The notes: generated by a model not told the origin, from the sequence alone. Counted from the first letter of the stretch, positions 1 through 8,485 are shown. The stretch: DNA of 36,944 bases from Bdellovibrionales bacterium CG12_big_fil_rev_8_21_14_0_65_38_15 (GCA_002787775.1 PCUW01000013.1:1-36944); one strand, 5' to 3'. Made by a program: numbers and translations.

Positions 1-1242
1 AGGCATTCGCTTTCAGCTGAGAAGATTACTCTTTTTCTTCATTTCGCTATAATAATTAGTTTGTTTTTAATATGGTTTGTAGCTCCAAGACCAGTTGATA
101 CACGTTTTGGAGTAGAAGTTGTTCCGACAATTCTTGGTGCCTATATTCCATTTCTTCTTTTGAGATATTATTTCGTCTATAATAATATTCTCTCCTATCG
201 TGTGATTTATTTGTCCATACTAATGGATTTTACGATGCTGCTCGGGTTAATTGCGAGTTTTCATCTTCAATACCAGCAGTCGATAGGCTTTTCACTGCGA
301 GCAACAACCTATGGTTTATATTTTGTTTTTATTGCTATCAATACACTGCGATTTGATTTGCGAATAGTGCTTTTCTCTGGTTTGTGTGCGTCTCTTTCTT
401 GGCTGTCGCTTGTAATTTGGTCAATCAATGAGCAAGTGCCGAGAACATATTCTTTTGTTGAATATACGTTGACTCACCATCTTCTTTTAGGTGCCGAAAT
501 TGAGAAAATAATGTGGCTTTTGATATGTTCAGGCATATGTGGAGTAGCTGTTTGGAGAACGAGAGGGTTACTTGAAGAATCGATTCATACTTCTGAGATT
601 AAGCAAAGACTACAAAAATTTATGAGCAAGGAAGTTCAGGCGGCACTCGGTGCAGAGCAATCTGAAATCGTACCAGGAGTGGGAAAGATTAGAATGAGTG
701 CCGTGATGTTTATTGATTTACGCAACTTTTCCTCCTTTTCGGCGAAACGGGATGTAAGCAGCACTTTAAAGTTTCTCTCGGAATATCAGGCTGGAATTAT
801 TGATATTGTTAAAAAATATGGAGGAATTATTGATAAGTTCCAAGGTGACGGAGCATTAGTCTATTTTCCTGAGATTAATAATGATTCAAATGTTACAAGC
901 CAAGCCCTAGATTGCGCCATAAATCTTTATGAAAATTTCACTCAGTGGCTAAGTAATTGCACTGGCTCTTACGTAAGAATTAATATCGCCTTGTCATACG
1001 GACGGACTGTTTTTGGAGTTTTAGGTAATGATGAACGCTTGGATTATACGATTCTAGGAGATGAAGTTAATTTAGTTGCGAAGTTGGAAAAAATTATGAA
1101 AAAGTGGAATGACCCTATTGTTATGAGCGATGCATTTTACAAGTCTCATGAACAAAATAAGTTTGTAAATTATACAAAAGTTGATAATATTTTTATCGAT
1201 GGTTTCGATCAACCTATTTCAATTTACACTTTGGCCGTATAA
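1..1242 (+). CDS. Class III adenylate/guanylate cyclase, membrane-anchored (5' partial)
   Basis: Makes a cyclic nucleotide from NTP. The reading frame stays open to base 1 with no stop, so the true start lies left of the window; the TTG at 61 is only an internal codon. The N-terminal half is hydrophobic, with about five or six membrane segments, followed by a cytoplasmic CHD catalytic domain. Visible motifs are FIDLRNFS (first metal Asp, codon 715), DKFQGDG (Lys of the purine pocket and second metal Asp, codon 847) and GDEVNLVAKLE. In the last motif the transition-state Asn (codon 1069) is kept, but the usual Arg is Lys (codon 1081). The family is well known and the call is secure; the choice of ATP over GTP is inferred from the Lys and the Asp in LDYTILGD. 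A cNMP-binding protein at 23172 could be a receiver of the signal. Confidence 0.9.
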   Translation, partial: RHSLSAEKITLFLHFAIIISLFLIWFVAPRPVDTRFGVEVVPTILGAYIPFLLLRYYFVYNNILSYRVIYLSILMDFTMLLGLIASFHLQYQQSIGFSLRATTYGLYFVFIAINTLRFDLRIVLFSGLCASLSWLSLVIWSINEQVPRTYSFVEYTLTHHLLLGAEIEKIMWLLICSGICGVAVWRTRGLLEESIHTSEIKQRLQKFMSKEVQAALGAEQSEIVPGVGKIRMSAVMFIDLRNFSSFSAKRDVSSTLKFLSEYQAGIIDIVKKYGGIIDKFQGDGALVYFPEINNDSNVTSQALDCAINLYENFTQWLSNCTGSYVRINIALSYGRTVFGVLGNDERLDYTILGDEVNLVAKLEKIMKKWNDPIVMSDAFYKSHEQNKFVNYTKVDNIFIDGFDQPISIYTLAV

Positions 1243-1308
1243 CGACTTAATTGTGTAATTAGAAGTTTTCTTCTTAATTTATCATTTTAACGCATGTAGA
1301 AGTTCGAC

Positions 1309-1797
1309 ATGAAAAATGAAAATATTGAATCAATTTTTGAAGAAATTAAAAGTGAACGTGGAGATGTGGCGGATATACATCTTGCGTATAAGAACTTTCC
1401 TATTGGAGTTAAAGCGCATTTTGATTTCTATAAACTAGTTGTTTTAGACGATAACGATTCTGGTCTTGAGCGTTTTGAACGAGAATACTTAGCATGGAAA
1501 GTAAGTGAGTTGAATAAATGCCCTTATTGCATTTCTCATCATAAAAGCGCGCTTGAGTTTTCTCATACAACTTCACTTTCGACTAGTGAGCGTCTGAATT
1601 TATTGGAAGAATTGGCAAGTTTAATTGTTCATGAACCGTGGAAAACTCCCGCTCTTAAAACAAAATTTCTTCAATCTTTTAGTCCAAGTTCTTGGGCCCA
1701 TGCTGTATTTGTAGCCGGCTATTTTAATATGGCTAACAGATTAGCGTTTGCTGAAAATCTAGAAGTCGAGTCTAACTACCAGAAAATGTGTCAGTAA
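1309..1797 (+). CDS. AhpD/carboxymuconolactone decarboxylase-fold protein
   Basis: A 162-residue all-helical protein of the CMD/AhpD family, often labelled peroxidase-related. The redox motif CPYCISHH (about residues 68-75) has the CxxC and downstream His typical of the AhpD active site, so a thiol-based peroxide or disulfide reductase activity is plausible. It starts at an ATG with only a weak ribosome site (GTAGAAG). It lies 66 bases after the cyclase and 117 bases before a YiiX-like enzyme. The same two families are neighbours again at 12895-14218. The substrate is unknown. It is one of three CMD proteins in the window. Confidence 0.8.
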   Translation: MKNENIESIFEEIKSERGDVADIHLAYKNFPIGVKAHFDFYKLVVLDDNDSGLERFEREYLAWKVSELNKCPYCISHHKSALEFSHTTSLSTSERLNLLEELASLIVHEPWKTPALKTKFLQSFSPSSWAHAVFVAGYFNMANRLAFAENLEVESNYQKMCQ

Positions 1798-1803
1798 AAA
1801 GAG

Positions 1804-1820
1804 CTTAATTTAAAATTAAG
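1804..1820 (+). terminator. Possible weak terminator hairpin
   Basis: CTTAATTT and AAATTAAG form an AT-only inverted repeat 6 bases after the stop of the CMD gene, and T-rich sequence follows. The stem has no G:C pairs apart from the closing one, so it would be weak. It may only be chance in AT-rich DNA. Confidence 0.3.
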
Positions 1821-1914
1821 TTTAATATTTCCAGTACTTTATACATGGAATTCAGACAAGCTCACGCTCTTGTGGCATAACGCCATACCACTTTGTAACT
1901 ATGGGGTTTTAATC

Positions 1915-3450
1915 ATGAAAATGATGTCAATTATAACACTATTGCTCATACCACTGATTTCCAGGGCCGATCTATCAACAGCATTTTTAGTTGTCCGTTT
2001 AGATATTGAAGATATTGTTCGTGAGATTGATGCAGAATCTTATCCAGAGCGTTCGTTAGAAAGTCTAGAGACAGCACTTCTAAAACTTAAAGAGCATAAA
2101 AATAAAGTCTTTGCCCCAGTGTTTAATTATGAACAAGAGCAGCTTCCACTATCAGGTTTAGACTTAACTCGTATGCATTCCTACCTAAAAATCCATCTAA
2201 CAATACTTGAGCGTGGCCTTGCTCTTGCTGATGCGCAGTCACGTTATGATGATATCACTGTAGATGAAAACGCAATGGCATTAATGACGATTAGTCTTTT
2301 AGAGCATAGGGATGTGTATCTCGATAATGATAGAGTGAGACGATTACTTGATAAAAAAGATGAAGCCTACGATGTGAAGCGCAAAGCGCTAAGAAAAGCT
2401 TATGAGCGCTTTACTAATAAAAAAATTGAAAAAAGTTTAAGACGTGCCATAGAAAAAGAATTAGTAAGGAAGGATTTAGCAACACAAATAAAAACCTTAA
2501 GGGGCGAATATAAGATTGTGAGAAAATCGTTTAAAGGTGACTTTTGGGATAGAATAAAAACCTTTGTCGTTCATCACATAAGCGGTTTTATTGGCAATAG
2601 GGCAGGCTCGGTAAAGTTTAGAAAAGGTATGATGTGGCAGGATCAAGAACTAAACAACAAGATTGAATCAATGCTCTTGCCAATGGATATCATTACCGAA
2701 AAGACCCCTTTTATTTTAACGGACAAATTAATACCTGGTCATTTCGGTCATAATTCATTCTGGTTAGGAACCGAGGCAGAGCTTAAAAAAATGGGAATTT
2801 GGGATCAAGAATATTTTAAGCCATATCAAGCGGCCGTTAAACAAGGCTATAATATTATCGAGACAGATCGTAGCGGTACTCATCTTAAAAAATTATCTGA
2901 ATGGATGAATATAGATGAAATTGCTGTGATTAGACGGAATGATAGACCAACTGAATTTAAAGCGATTAATGAGTTTTATGCAGTCCTAATGGCGCAACAT
3001 GGTAAAACCTACGATTTTAACTTTGATGTTGAAACAACTGACAAATTAGTTTGTTCCGAATTGCTTTATCAGGCTTTTGGAGATGTTCGATGGCCAACTG
3101 AAGCTTATCTTGGTCGCTTTACAATTTCTCCAGACAATGTGGCGGAAGTTATTGTTCAAAAGAATACCCCATTTGAATTGATATATTCACATGAGCGAGG
3201 TGAGGATAAGATAGATCATCTTAAGGGGCTTGAACAATTGGCCAGTGATCTTGGTTATGTTTCTCATGGTCATGATGAAAGCGGTGTTATATTCGAAAAA
3301 GAAACACGAAAGTGTATTGATCTCGTCAAAGAGAATGGAAAGGTTGTAAAATCATGTGTGAAAGCATGGTTGAGACCTGTTTTTGGTGGCGAAAAAATTA
3401 TTCGTTGGGACTATCAAGATGGCGCGAACTCTTTATCAGCAAATTTATAG
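1915..3450 (+). CDS. Exported YiiX/YebB-like permuted NlpC/P60 (papain-fold) protein
   Basis: A likely cysteine amidase or peptidase of the circularly permuted papain fold. ATG 1915 is preferred over the upstream TTG at 1870 because it has GGGG 8 bases upstream and begins a clean signal peptide (MKMMSIITLLLIPLISRA). The first half (to about residue 250) is charged and helical and unrecognised. The catalytic half has PGHFGHNSFW (His) and, much later, LVCSELLYQAF (Cys), which is the His-before-Cys order of YiiX/YebB. Substrates in this clan include peptidoglycan-like and lipid amide bonds; the substrate here cannot be told. The 3' end overlaps the next gene by 32 bases in another frame. Confidence 0.75.
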   Translation: MKMMSIITLLLIPLISRADLSTAFLVVRLDIEDIVREIDAESYPERSLESLETALLKLKEHKNKVFAPVFNYEQEQLPLSGLDLTRMHSYLKIHLTILERGLALADAQSRYDDITVDENAMALMTISLLEHRDVYLDNDRVRRLLDKKDEAYDVKRKALRKAYERFTNKKIEKSLRRAIEKELVRKDLATQIKTLRGEYKIVRKSFKGDFWDRIKTFVVHHISGFIGNRAGSVKFRKGMMWQDQELNNKIESMLLPMDIITEKTPFILTDKLIPGHFGHNSFWLGTEAELKKMGIWDQEYFKPYQAAVKQGYNIIETDRSGTHLKKLSEWMNIDEIAVIRRNDRPTEFKAINEFYAVLMAQHGKTYDFNFDVETTDKLVCSELLYQAFGDVRWPTEAYLGRFTISPDNVAEVIVQKNTPFELIYSHERGEDKIDHLKGLEQLASDLGYVSHGHDESGVIFEKETRKCIDLVKENGKVVKSCVKAWLRPVFGGEKIIRWDYQDGANSLSANL

Positions 3451-4288
3451 GCTCTGGCTACTTGATCAAGTAAGGCAGAAGAAAGATTTCAGATCAGTAG
3501 CTAGAGAAGTGGGAATTACTCCTAGTGCTCTAACACAATCTGTTAAAGCACTTGAAGAATATTTTGGAAGAAACCTGGTTGTACGTACAAACGATGGACC
3601 AGAGTTAACCTTAGATGGCAGTGAAATTTTGCAGTCTCTGCAAAATGTATTTGCAGAGCTTAACAATATTGAACACACTCTTTCTGGTAATGATTCTCCC
3701 AAAAGAATTGTTATTGGTGCATATGACTCGCTCGCCATGGCCCATGCGGCAGTTATTTTTGGTGCTATCAGGAAGAAATATGTCGAAACAAAAATTGTCT
3801 TTAAGATTGGACGATCGAACGAACTTTCAAGCTGGCTTAGACAGGGATTAATAGACGCTGCACTTGTTGTTAATCAAGATGAGACCGATGCTTATTCTTG
3901 TACAGAGCTGTATCCTAACACGTTTGGTATATATGGCTCTAATGAACTCGGTGATAAAGAATTAGACTTACTTCCTTATGCGACGCTTTCGGCGAACCCC
4001 GATGGATATCCATATTATATTAAGTCTTTCCTTGTTAAAGCAGATATCGATGCTAAAGATGTTGTTTTTAATAGCGATAGTTTTGAAGTCGTTGCAAAAG
4101 TTGCAATGGCTGGTTTTGTTAAAGCAGTTCTCCCTCGAGATGTGGCAGGTCTTTATTCAGATAAATTAAAACTTATATACCTAGACCCAGATCAATCTCA
4201 TTGCATTCAGCTTATAGCGCGAAAAACACTTTTACCGGATGTGAAAAATCTAATTGTTTCTTCTGTAACTTCAAATGCTCGCCGATAA
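3419..4288 (+). CDS. LysR-family transcriptional regulator
   Basis: An N-terminal winged HTH (about residues 5-60, with SVAREVGITPSALTQSVKAL as the recognition region and RNLVVRT in the wing) is followed by a type 2 periplasmic-binding-like effector domain. The length of 290 residues is normal for the family. I chose ATG 3419 (MARTLYQQIY) because it starts just before the HTH; the longer frame from 3383 would add 12 residues inside the upstream gene. The start lies inside the YiiX-like gene, so co-expression is likely. The 3' end overlaps the convergent glycosyltransferase gene by 77 bases. The effector is unknown. Confidence 0.88.
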   Translation: MARTLYQQIYRLWLLDQVRQKKDFRSVAREVGITPSALTQSVKALEEYFGRNLVVRTNDGPELTLDGSEILQSLQNVFAELNNIEHTLSGNDSPKRIVIGAYDSLAMAHAAVIFGAIRKKYVETKIVFKIGRSNELSSWLRQGLIDAALVVNQDETDAYSCTELYPNTFGIYGSNELGDKELDLLPYATLSANPDGYPYYIKSFLVKADIDAKDVVFNSDSFEVVAKVAMAGFVKAVLPRDVAGLYSDKLKLIYLDPDQSHCIQLIARKTLLPDVKNLIVSSVTSNARR

Positions 4289-5423
4289 TGTACCACCATA
4301 TTGTGCTGTGACTTAATACTTGTCCGATCATGCGAATATCTTGATGGCCAAAGTTAATATAAGCGAACGTCGAGAAAACAAGTGGTAATATAACTCTGTT
4401 ATTGCCTACTGCCAGAGCTGGAAGTGAAAACCAGATTGCGTACCATGAGTTGTAGACAGGCGAAAGTGCAATGAAAAATGCAAATGCCATACTGATTTTA
4501 GTTTGAGTGCATGCTCTTCGAATAGAGCTGATCATAAGCACATATACAACAACCATGCATGCAAGTATAATTTTTGTACTACTCTCGTTTATTACGAATG
4601 ATATGAGTTGATGAATTCCCGGGTTCCACAACCAATTCTGTGAAAATTCTTTGAATCCAGGTTGAGTTATTGTGAAGCTAACAATGAACGAGCTTATAAA
4701 CAAAAGAACAATATTGAGATATGGGTTTCTGCGCGACGAAATTGAACCTGTAAGGATGACGGTTGGTATAATACCTAATAATTTTAAGCCAGTTGACAAT
4801 AATACCCCAATAAATGGGTATCCCTTTCGCATAAAGAAGATGAGTAAGAAAATAGCAATAAAGTCGAGATGAGCAGATGAGATGTTTTCCTTTAGAATAA
4901 AAGGGAATGTTGCAACTGCAACCCATGAAGTAATTTTCATATAGGATAAAATTTTGTAAGCAATTAGTGAATTGATGATTTGCAGTAGTTTAAAACCAAG
5001 CTCAAAGTTTAGCAGTGCAAAAGGAGCATGCCATAGGTGGGCCAGTGGTGGATAAACTGATGGTATCCAAGGAAAGCCAATCCTATCGTAAAATTTAAAT
5101 GAAACTGTATCTTTTAACTCCGCTGGAGATGTTAAGTACGGTGAGAATTGGTTTAATAAAACTTTAGCTTCCCACAGATAACGATAATGATCATTTTCCA
5201 TTGCCGGTGAAAATATTATAGCGATAATAACACCCACTATATAATATGGAAGTTTGATTGCATGACTTATTACCTTATATCTATTTGCGACGACGAGTAG
5301 AAGATAGATGAAGTACGCTAGAGAATATTCAATACCGCCATTAAAATTAGAATCAAAAGATGCAAAAAGGTAATTATGTAGAGAAATAGCAATTGCAGCT
5401 ACTACCCATAACACATTAGACAT
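4212..5423 (-). CDS. GT-C fold membrane glycosyltransferase (DUF2029/mannosyltransferase-like)
   Basis: A 403-residue polytopic protein with about ten hydrophobic segments. The segment ENDHYRYLWEAKVLLN followed by SPYLT and VYPPLAHLWHAP matches the pattern of GT87/polyprenyl-phosphate-dependent mannosyltransferases, where the Asp-containing loop is catalytic and the YPP motif is conserved. It would transfer a sugar from a lipid-phosphate donor on the outer face of the membrane. Its start overlaps the end of the TIGR04282 transferase gene by 8 bases, so the two are translationally coupled. Sugar and acceptor are unknown. Confidence 0.7.
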   Translation of the reverse strand: MSNVLWVVAAIAISLHNYLFASFDSNFNGGIEYSLAYFIYLLLVVANRYKVISHAIKLPYYIVGVIIAIIFSPAMENDHYRYLWEAKVLLNQFSPYLTSPAELKDTVSFKFYDRIGFPWIPSVYPPLAHLWHAPFALLNFELGFKLLQIINSLIAYKILSYMKITSWVAVATFPFILKENISSAHLDFIAIFLLIFFMRKGYPFIGVLLSTGLKLLGIIPTVILTGSISSRRNPYLNIVLLFISSFIVSFTITQPGFKEFSQNWLWNPGIHQLISFVINESSTKIILACMVVVYVLMISSIRRACTQTKISMAFAFFIALSPVYNSWYAIWFSLPALAVGNNRVILPLVFSTFAYINFGHQDIRMIGQVLSHSTIWWYIIGEHLKLQKKQLDFSHPVKVFFAL

Positions 5424-6093
5424 TATATTTCTCTAAAGTGTTTAATATTGTAATTTGAGCAATATTTTTGTTTTTAATTTTTCTTAATTCTTTTAAGACA
5501 TCCAAGAAAGAGTCGATTGTGTCAATATCAGTTAATGGTTGAATGATTTTTGTGCTGTATTGAGTATATTTAAGTAAATCGCTAAAGGTATCAATTGTAC
5601 CAAGTCTTAGCTTAGAAATAAAATCTATATCATGTAGATTTGATAATCCTAACATGTAAAATCCTCCGTCCGGCGAAGGGCCCGTTGTGCTAATTAAGGA
5701 TGAGGTGTGCTCTATCGCGTTTATGAGTACTTTTGCACTAAAAGCAGGCACGTCAGAAGCACAAAAAACAATATATTCATATTTTCTTCGTAATTCATTA
5801 AATGCATTTATAATACGTTCATTAAGAGTTTCTCCTGCTTGAACGATGGTTTGCTTTTGATTCCAAATAGGGTTGCTTAACCCCATCGGTGAGGCTAATG
5901 CCCATATGGTTTCGATATTATTCTTTTCTATTTCTTTTGAAACAGTAAAGAGATTTTCAATGCAACAAGTATAAATATTAATTGCTTCGCTCATACCAAT
6001 TTGACTAGCGAGTCTAGTCTTGGCAGCATCTATTTTGGGTGTTTTTACAAAAGGACAGAGAACAATTTTTCTAATCCTACCATTTGTTTTCAA
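5416..6093 (-). CDS. TIGR04282-type (DUF2064) GT-A glycosyl/nucleotidyl transferase
   Basis: A GT-A-fold protein of 225 residues. The N-terminal CPFVKTPKIDAAKTRLA resembles the nucleotide-binding loop of nucleotidyltransferases. FCASDVPAFSAKVL is the metal-binding Asp region, and GPSPDGGFYMLGL matches the family signature. TIGR04282 proteins are annotated as arsenosugar biosynthesis transferases because they co-occur with ArsM/ArsS, which are indeed present 22 kb away at 27982-29978. It is coupled at both ends: a 17-base overlap with the upstream secreted protein gene and 8 bases with the downstream GT-C gene. The reaction is not established. Confidence 0.75.
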   Translation of the reverse strand: MKTNGRIRKIVLCPFVKTPKIDAAKTRLASQIGMSEAINIYTCCIENLFTVSKEIEKNNIETIWALASPMGLSNPIWNQKQTIVQAGETLNERIINAFNELRRKYEYIVFCASDVPAFSAKVLINAIEHTSSLISTTGPSPDGGFYMLGLSNLHDIDFISKLRLGTIDTFSDLLKYTQYSTKIIQPLTDIDTIDSFLDVLKELRKIKNKNIAQITILNTLEKYNV

Positions 6094-6469
6094 CTATAGC
6101 CTCAAACTCATATGTCCTCTTTCCTGCAAAAAACCATGATTTTTCTTTTATCTTTACGTCTCTAGAAACCTTTTCTCCTTTTAGGTTTGTTTCAAATTTA
6201 TTTAGATCAGACCTATTAGAGAAATTACCTGTAATAATTGCTTTGTCGTTATCAATTTTTACATCACTTATCGTTAAGGTTCCTCTCTCCCACTTTTCAA
6301 TTGATGCACGTATGGACTGTGCACTTCTTTCAGACGGAGCAGGAGGGACATATGGTGTTTGTGGTGATGACATTGAAGATTTCTTATAATTCCCACTCGC
6401 GTGAAGATGAGATATATCACCTATCATCGATACCAATCCCATAAAAAACAACAGACCGTATTTTTTCAT
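6077..6469 (-). CDS. Small exported protein of unknown function
   Basis: About 130 residues: a signal peptide (MKKYGLLFFMGLVSMIG...), a Ser/Pro-rich linker (SSPQTPYVPPAPSERS), and a C-terminal beta-rich segment with alternating charged residues ending ENKW. I prefer ATG at 6469, which has GGTGA upstream; ATG at 6481 would add four residues and has no ribosome site. First gene of the leftward operon with the two transferases. I do not recognise the family. Confidence 0.6.
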   Translation of the reverse strand: MKKYGLLFFMGLVSMIGDISHLHASGNYKKSSMSSPQTPYVPPAPSERSAQSIRASIEKWERGTLTISDVKIDNDKAIITGNFSNRSDLNKFETNLKGEKVSRDVKIKEKSWFFAGKRTYEFEAIVENKW

Positions 6470-6528
6470 TTTTTTCACCATTTAATTTAGTTCTAGTTAT
6501 TTTAATAAGCTTAACCGTTGATAATCTT

Positions 6529-6545
6529 CTTAATTTACTATTAAG
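6529..6545. repeat. Short inverted repeat in a divergent promoter region
   Basis: CTTAAT and ATTAAG flank TTACT in the 192-base gap between the divergent genes at 6469 and 6662. It could be an operator half or a terminator for neither gene. The rest of this gap is very AT-rich and presumably holds both promoters, but no convincing -35/-10 pair was seen. Confidence 0.25.
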
Positions 6546-6639
6546 CCACAATAAAGAGCTAACTCACTGAAAATATATATAGTTTAATTTACCCTTATTT
6601 GACGATGAAGTAGATTAGATCTTCGCTCTTATGAAATAA

Positions 6640-6659
6640 ACACCTTCAACTTGAGGTGT
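6640..6659 (+). promoter_or_regulatory. Near-perfect palindrome covering the HiPIP ribosome binding site
   Basis: ACACCTTCAACTTGAGGTGT is a near-palindrome with one unpaired T. Its right arm contains the GAGG (6653-6656) that serves ATG 6662. In RNA the ACACCT/AGGTGT arms could hide the ribosome site; in DNA it could be an operator. Confidence 0.4.
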
Positions 6660-6661
6660 AT

Positions 6662-7000
6662 ATGTTGTCTAGAAGATTCTTTTTAAAAGCAGCTATTTCT
6701 TTAAGTAGTGCGGCTTATGCCTCTTCATTACTTGCTTGTGATATCTCCACTTTAAAGAAAAATTTAGCAAAAATTTTCGATTCAAGTAGCAGTACTGCCA
6801 AAAGGTTAGATTTTGTTTCTGTTGCTGAGGAATCCAAAAATTCCAAATATAAAAAAGGCGATAGGTGCGGTGCTTGCTCTTTCTTCAACGCTAAAAAGGG
6901 TGAGGGGGATTTTGCTCCTTGTAGCTTTGCTTCAAATCGATTCGTTCCATCATGTGGTTGGTGTAAACAGTATAAAAAAGATCCAAAAAAGGGGGCTTAA
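6662..7000 (+). CDS. High-potential iron-sulfur protein (HiPIP), Tat-exported
   Basis: A small periplasmic electron carrier holding one [4Fe-4S] cluster. The N-terminus has a twin-arginine signal (SRRFFLKAA followed by a hydrophobic stretch), as expected for a protein exported with its cofactor. The C-terminal domain carries the four-Cys pattern GACSFF, then CSFA, then GWCKQY (with further Cys nearby), which is typical of HiPIP. ATG 6662 is chosen over the GTG at 6656 because GAGG sits 5 bases upstream. The stop is directly followed by the ATG of the next gene, so the two form an operon closed by the terminator at 8446. Confidence 0.85.
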   Translation: MLSRRFFLKAAISLSSAAYASSLLACDISTLKKNLAKIFDSSSSTAKRLDFVSVAEESKNSKYKKGDRCGACSFFNAKKGEGDFAPCSFASNRFVPSCGWCKQYKKDPKKGA

Positions 7001-8434
7001 ATGCTTAAGAATTTATTAAAATCAAGTCTGGTATCTGGATTGTTAATTACGCAGGTATCAGCAATCGAGTTTGTCCATGTTTTAGAACAAGGATATTGGT
7101 ATTCTCGCTATAACCTTGGTGAATTAGTCATGAAGTCTGGCAACGGTGAAACATTCATGCCAGATATGGCCATGGTCGGAACGATGCTTGACATGGTTTC
7201 AGACGATTTAAGCCGCGCCATGCCTCCTCAAAACCCCGCTCTTTTAAAGCGTGTTTATAATAAAGGTAATCCGTTATTTATAACAGCTAGTAACGGGCAA
7301 ATGATGGATTTTTCTGATTCACGTTGGGAGAGAACTGATTCAGAAAACGAGCTTACCTCCTACGAAGCTTTTGCCTGGACTGTCACTAAGGAAGTCGAGT
7401 GGAGTAAACAATTTAATGTTGACTCGCATTTTGGTTCTCCGCGAGGCCTTCCTGTACCTGGTGCACAGGAGCGCTTTAATGGTGTTGTTCTTTGTGCCGA
7501 AGCCTTAATGCAAACAATGGAATTTATGCAAAACCCGGCGGCATTTGCTCCTGCTGATAATTCTGGTAAAGCAGCTGCACTTATTGCGATTGCAGATTTT
7601 GCTCAATATATTGCAACACCTACAGCACGTAATATGCAAAATAATCGTTGTGCTCAAGCTGCTTCGATGATGGCCATGAAGCCAGCATCACAAATTTCAT
7701 CAGAATTTCTAATGTTTGCTACTCCTCTTTATGAAGAATTAAAGCAAACTAATTTAGAAAATGTTAAGGATAAATCTCTCGCAATTCAAGCCTTTACTTG
7801 GTTTGGTTATGCAAATCCAGTTAAAGCTGAAGAAGCACGTGGCTTGATTCGTAATCTAGGTCGAGATTTAACTCGCGTGACAACAACTGATGCGTTAGAG
7901 CAAGCTTATATCGTAAAAGGACTAAACGATTCAGCAAGAATTACTAAAAATGCAGCCTTAACAAGAGCTTTTGAACAATCAGTAACAAAGCTAATTTCTT
8001 TATTTAATACGGAGTCAGGAATTTTTAATGGTAAAAATTCGTATTCAACAGATGATGTAGCAATTATCTTAGGCGCTATTAATGCTGCTAAGCTTTTTTC
8101 TAATCAAGAAGAAGTAGTAACACCAGTTTTTGTTAAATTCTTTGATACTATTTTTAACCAAGCAGGGATGCAGTTATCTGCTCCAGGCGTAGAATCAATT
8201 GCACAGTATGAGAGAAAACCAGATTCACGTATGCACCGTGCAGAGGAATTGCCTCTTCCACGTGTCGCTGGAGGATCTTTTGGTATCGCTCCGGTTTATG
8301 CTGCAAATGTTGAATTTGGAGCAAACGGAATTACTAAGACTCATGATCAATTTGATTCAGCCGGAGCCATGCACTTAGCGAATCAAATGATTTGGTTTCA
8401 TAATTCTGAAGTAAATGGCTTTCCTGAATTTTAA
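7001..8434 (+). CDS. Secreted protein, unrecognised Met-rich family (paralogue A)
   Basis: A 477-residue exported protein with a Sec signal (cut near VSA-IE, residue 21). The mature part is mostly helical and Trp-rich and opens with GYWYSRYNLGELVMKSG, then a Met-rich stretch (seven Met in residues 44-74). It has only two cysteines that I see, LCAEALMQ and NRCAQAASMM, and both are conserved in the paralogue at 9787. The conserved C-terminal end includes FGIAPVYAA and MHLANQMIWFH. No enzyme motif was recognised. It is cotranscribed with HiPIP, so a role in periplasmic electron transfer is inferred. I know of no named family for it. Confidence 0.8.
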   Translation: MLKNLLKSSLVSGLLITQVSAIEFVHVLEQGYWYSRYNLGELVMKSGNGETFMPDMAMVGTMLDMVSDDLSRAMPPQNPALLKRVYNKGNPLFITASNGQMMDFSDSRWERTDSENELTSYEAFAWTVTKEVEWSKQFNVDSHFGSPRGLPVPGAQERFNGVVLCAEALMQTMEFMQNPAAFAPADNSGKAAALIAIADFAQYIATPTARNMQNNRCAQAASMMAMKPASQISSEFLMFATPLYEELKQTNLENVKDKSLAIQAFTWFGYANPVKAEEARGLIRNLGRDLTRVTTTDALEQAYIVKGLNDSARITKNAALTRAFEQSVTKLISLFNTESGIFNGKNSYSTDDVAIILGAINAAKLFSNQEEVVTPVFVKFFDTIFNQAGMQLSAPGVESIAQYERKPDSRMHRAEELPLPRVAGGSFGIAPVYAANVEFGANGITKTHDQFDSAGAMHLANQMIWFHNSEVNGFPEF

Positions 8435-8445
8435 ATAATCTTTAT

Positions 8446-8471
8446 GCCCCCCGCAAGACGGGGGGCTTTTT
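8446..8471 (+). terminator. Strong intrinsic terminator
   Basis: GCCCCCCG and CGGGGGGC form an 8-bp perfect GC stem around a CAAGA loop, followed by TTTTT. It lies 12 bases after the stop of paralogue A and ends the HiPIP operon. It is by far the most GC-rich element in the neighbourhood. Confidence 0.95.
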
Positions 8472-8485
8472 CGTTTGAGGTTGTA

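Noticed and set aside
3466..3738. Minus-strand ORF of 90 residues inside the LysR gene
   Set aside because: Shadow of a clear LysR coding region; no ribosome site and no recognisable sequence.
6084..6444. Plus-strand ORFs opposite the small exported protein
   Set aside because: The minus-strand gene has a signal peptide and is coupled to its neighbours; the plus frames have no features.
8444..8485. Additional N-terminal codons of the barrel gene from ATG 8444
   Set aside because: They fall in the terminator hairpin and lack a ribosome site; GTG 8486 fits better.
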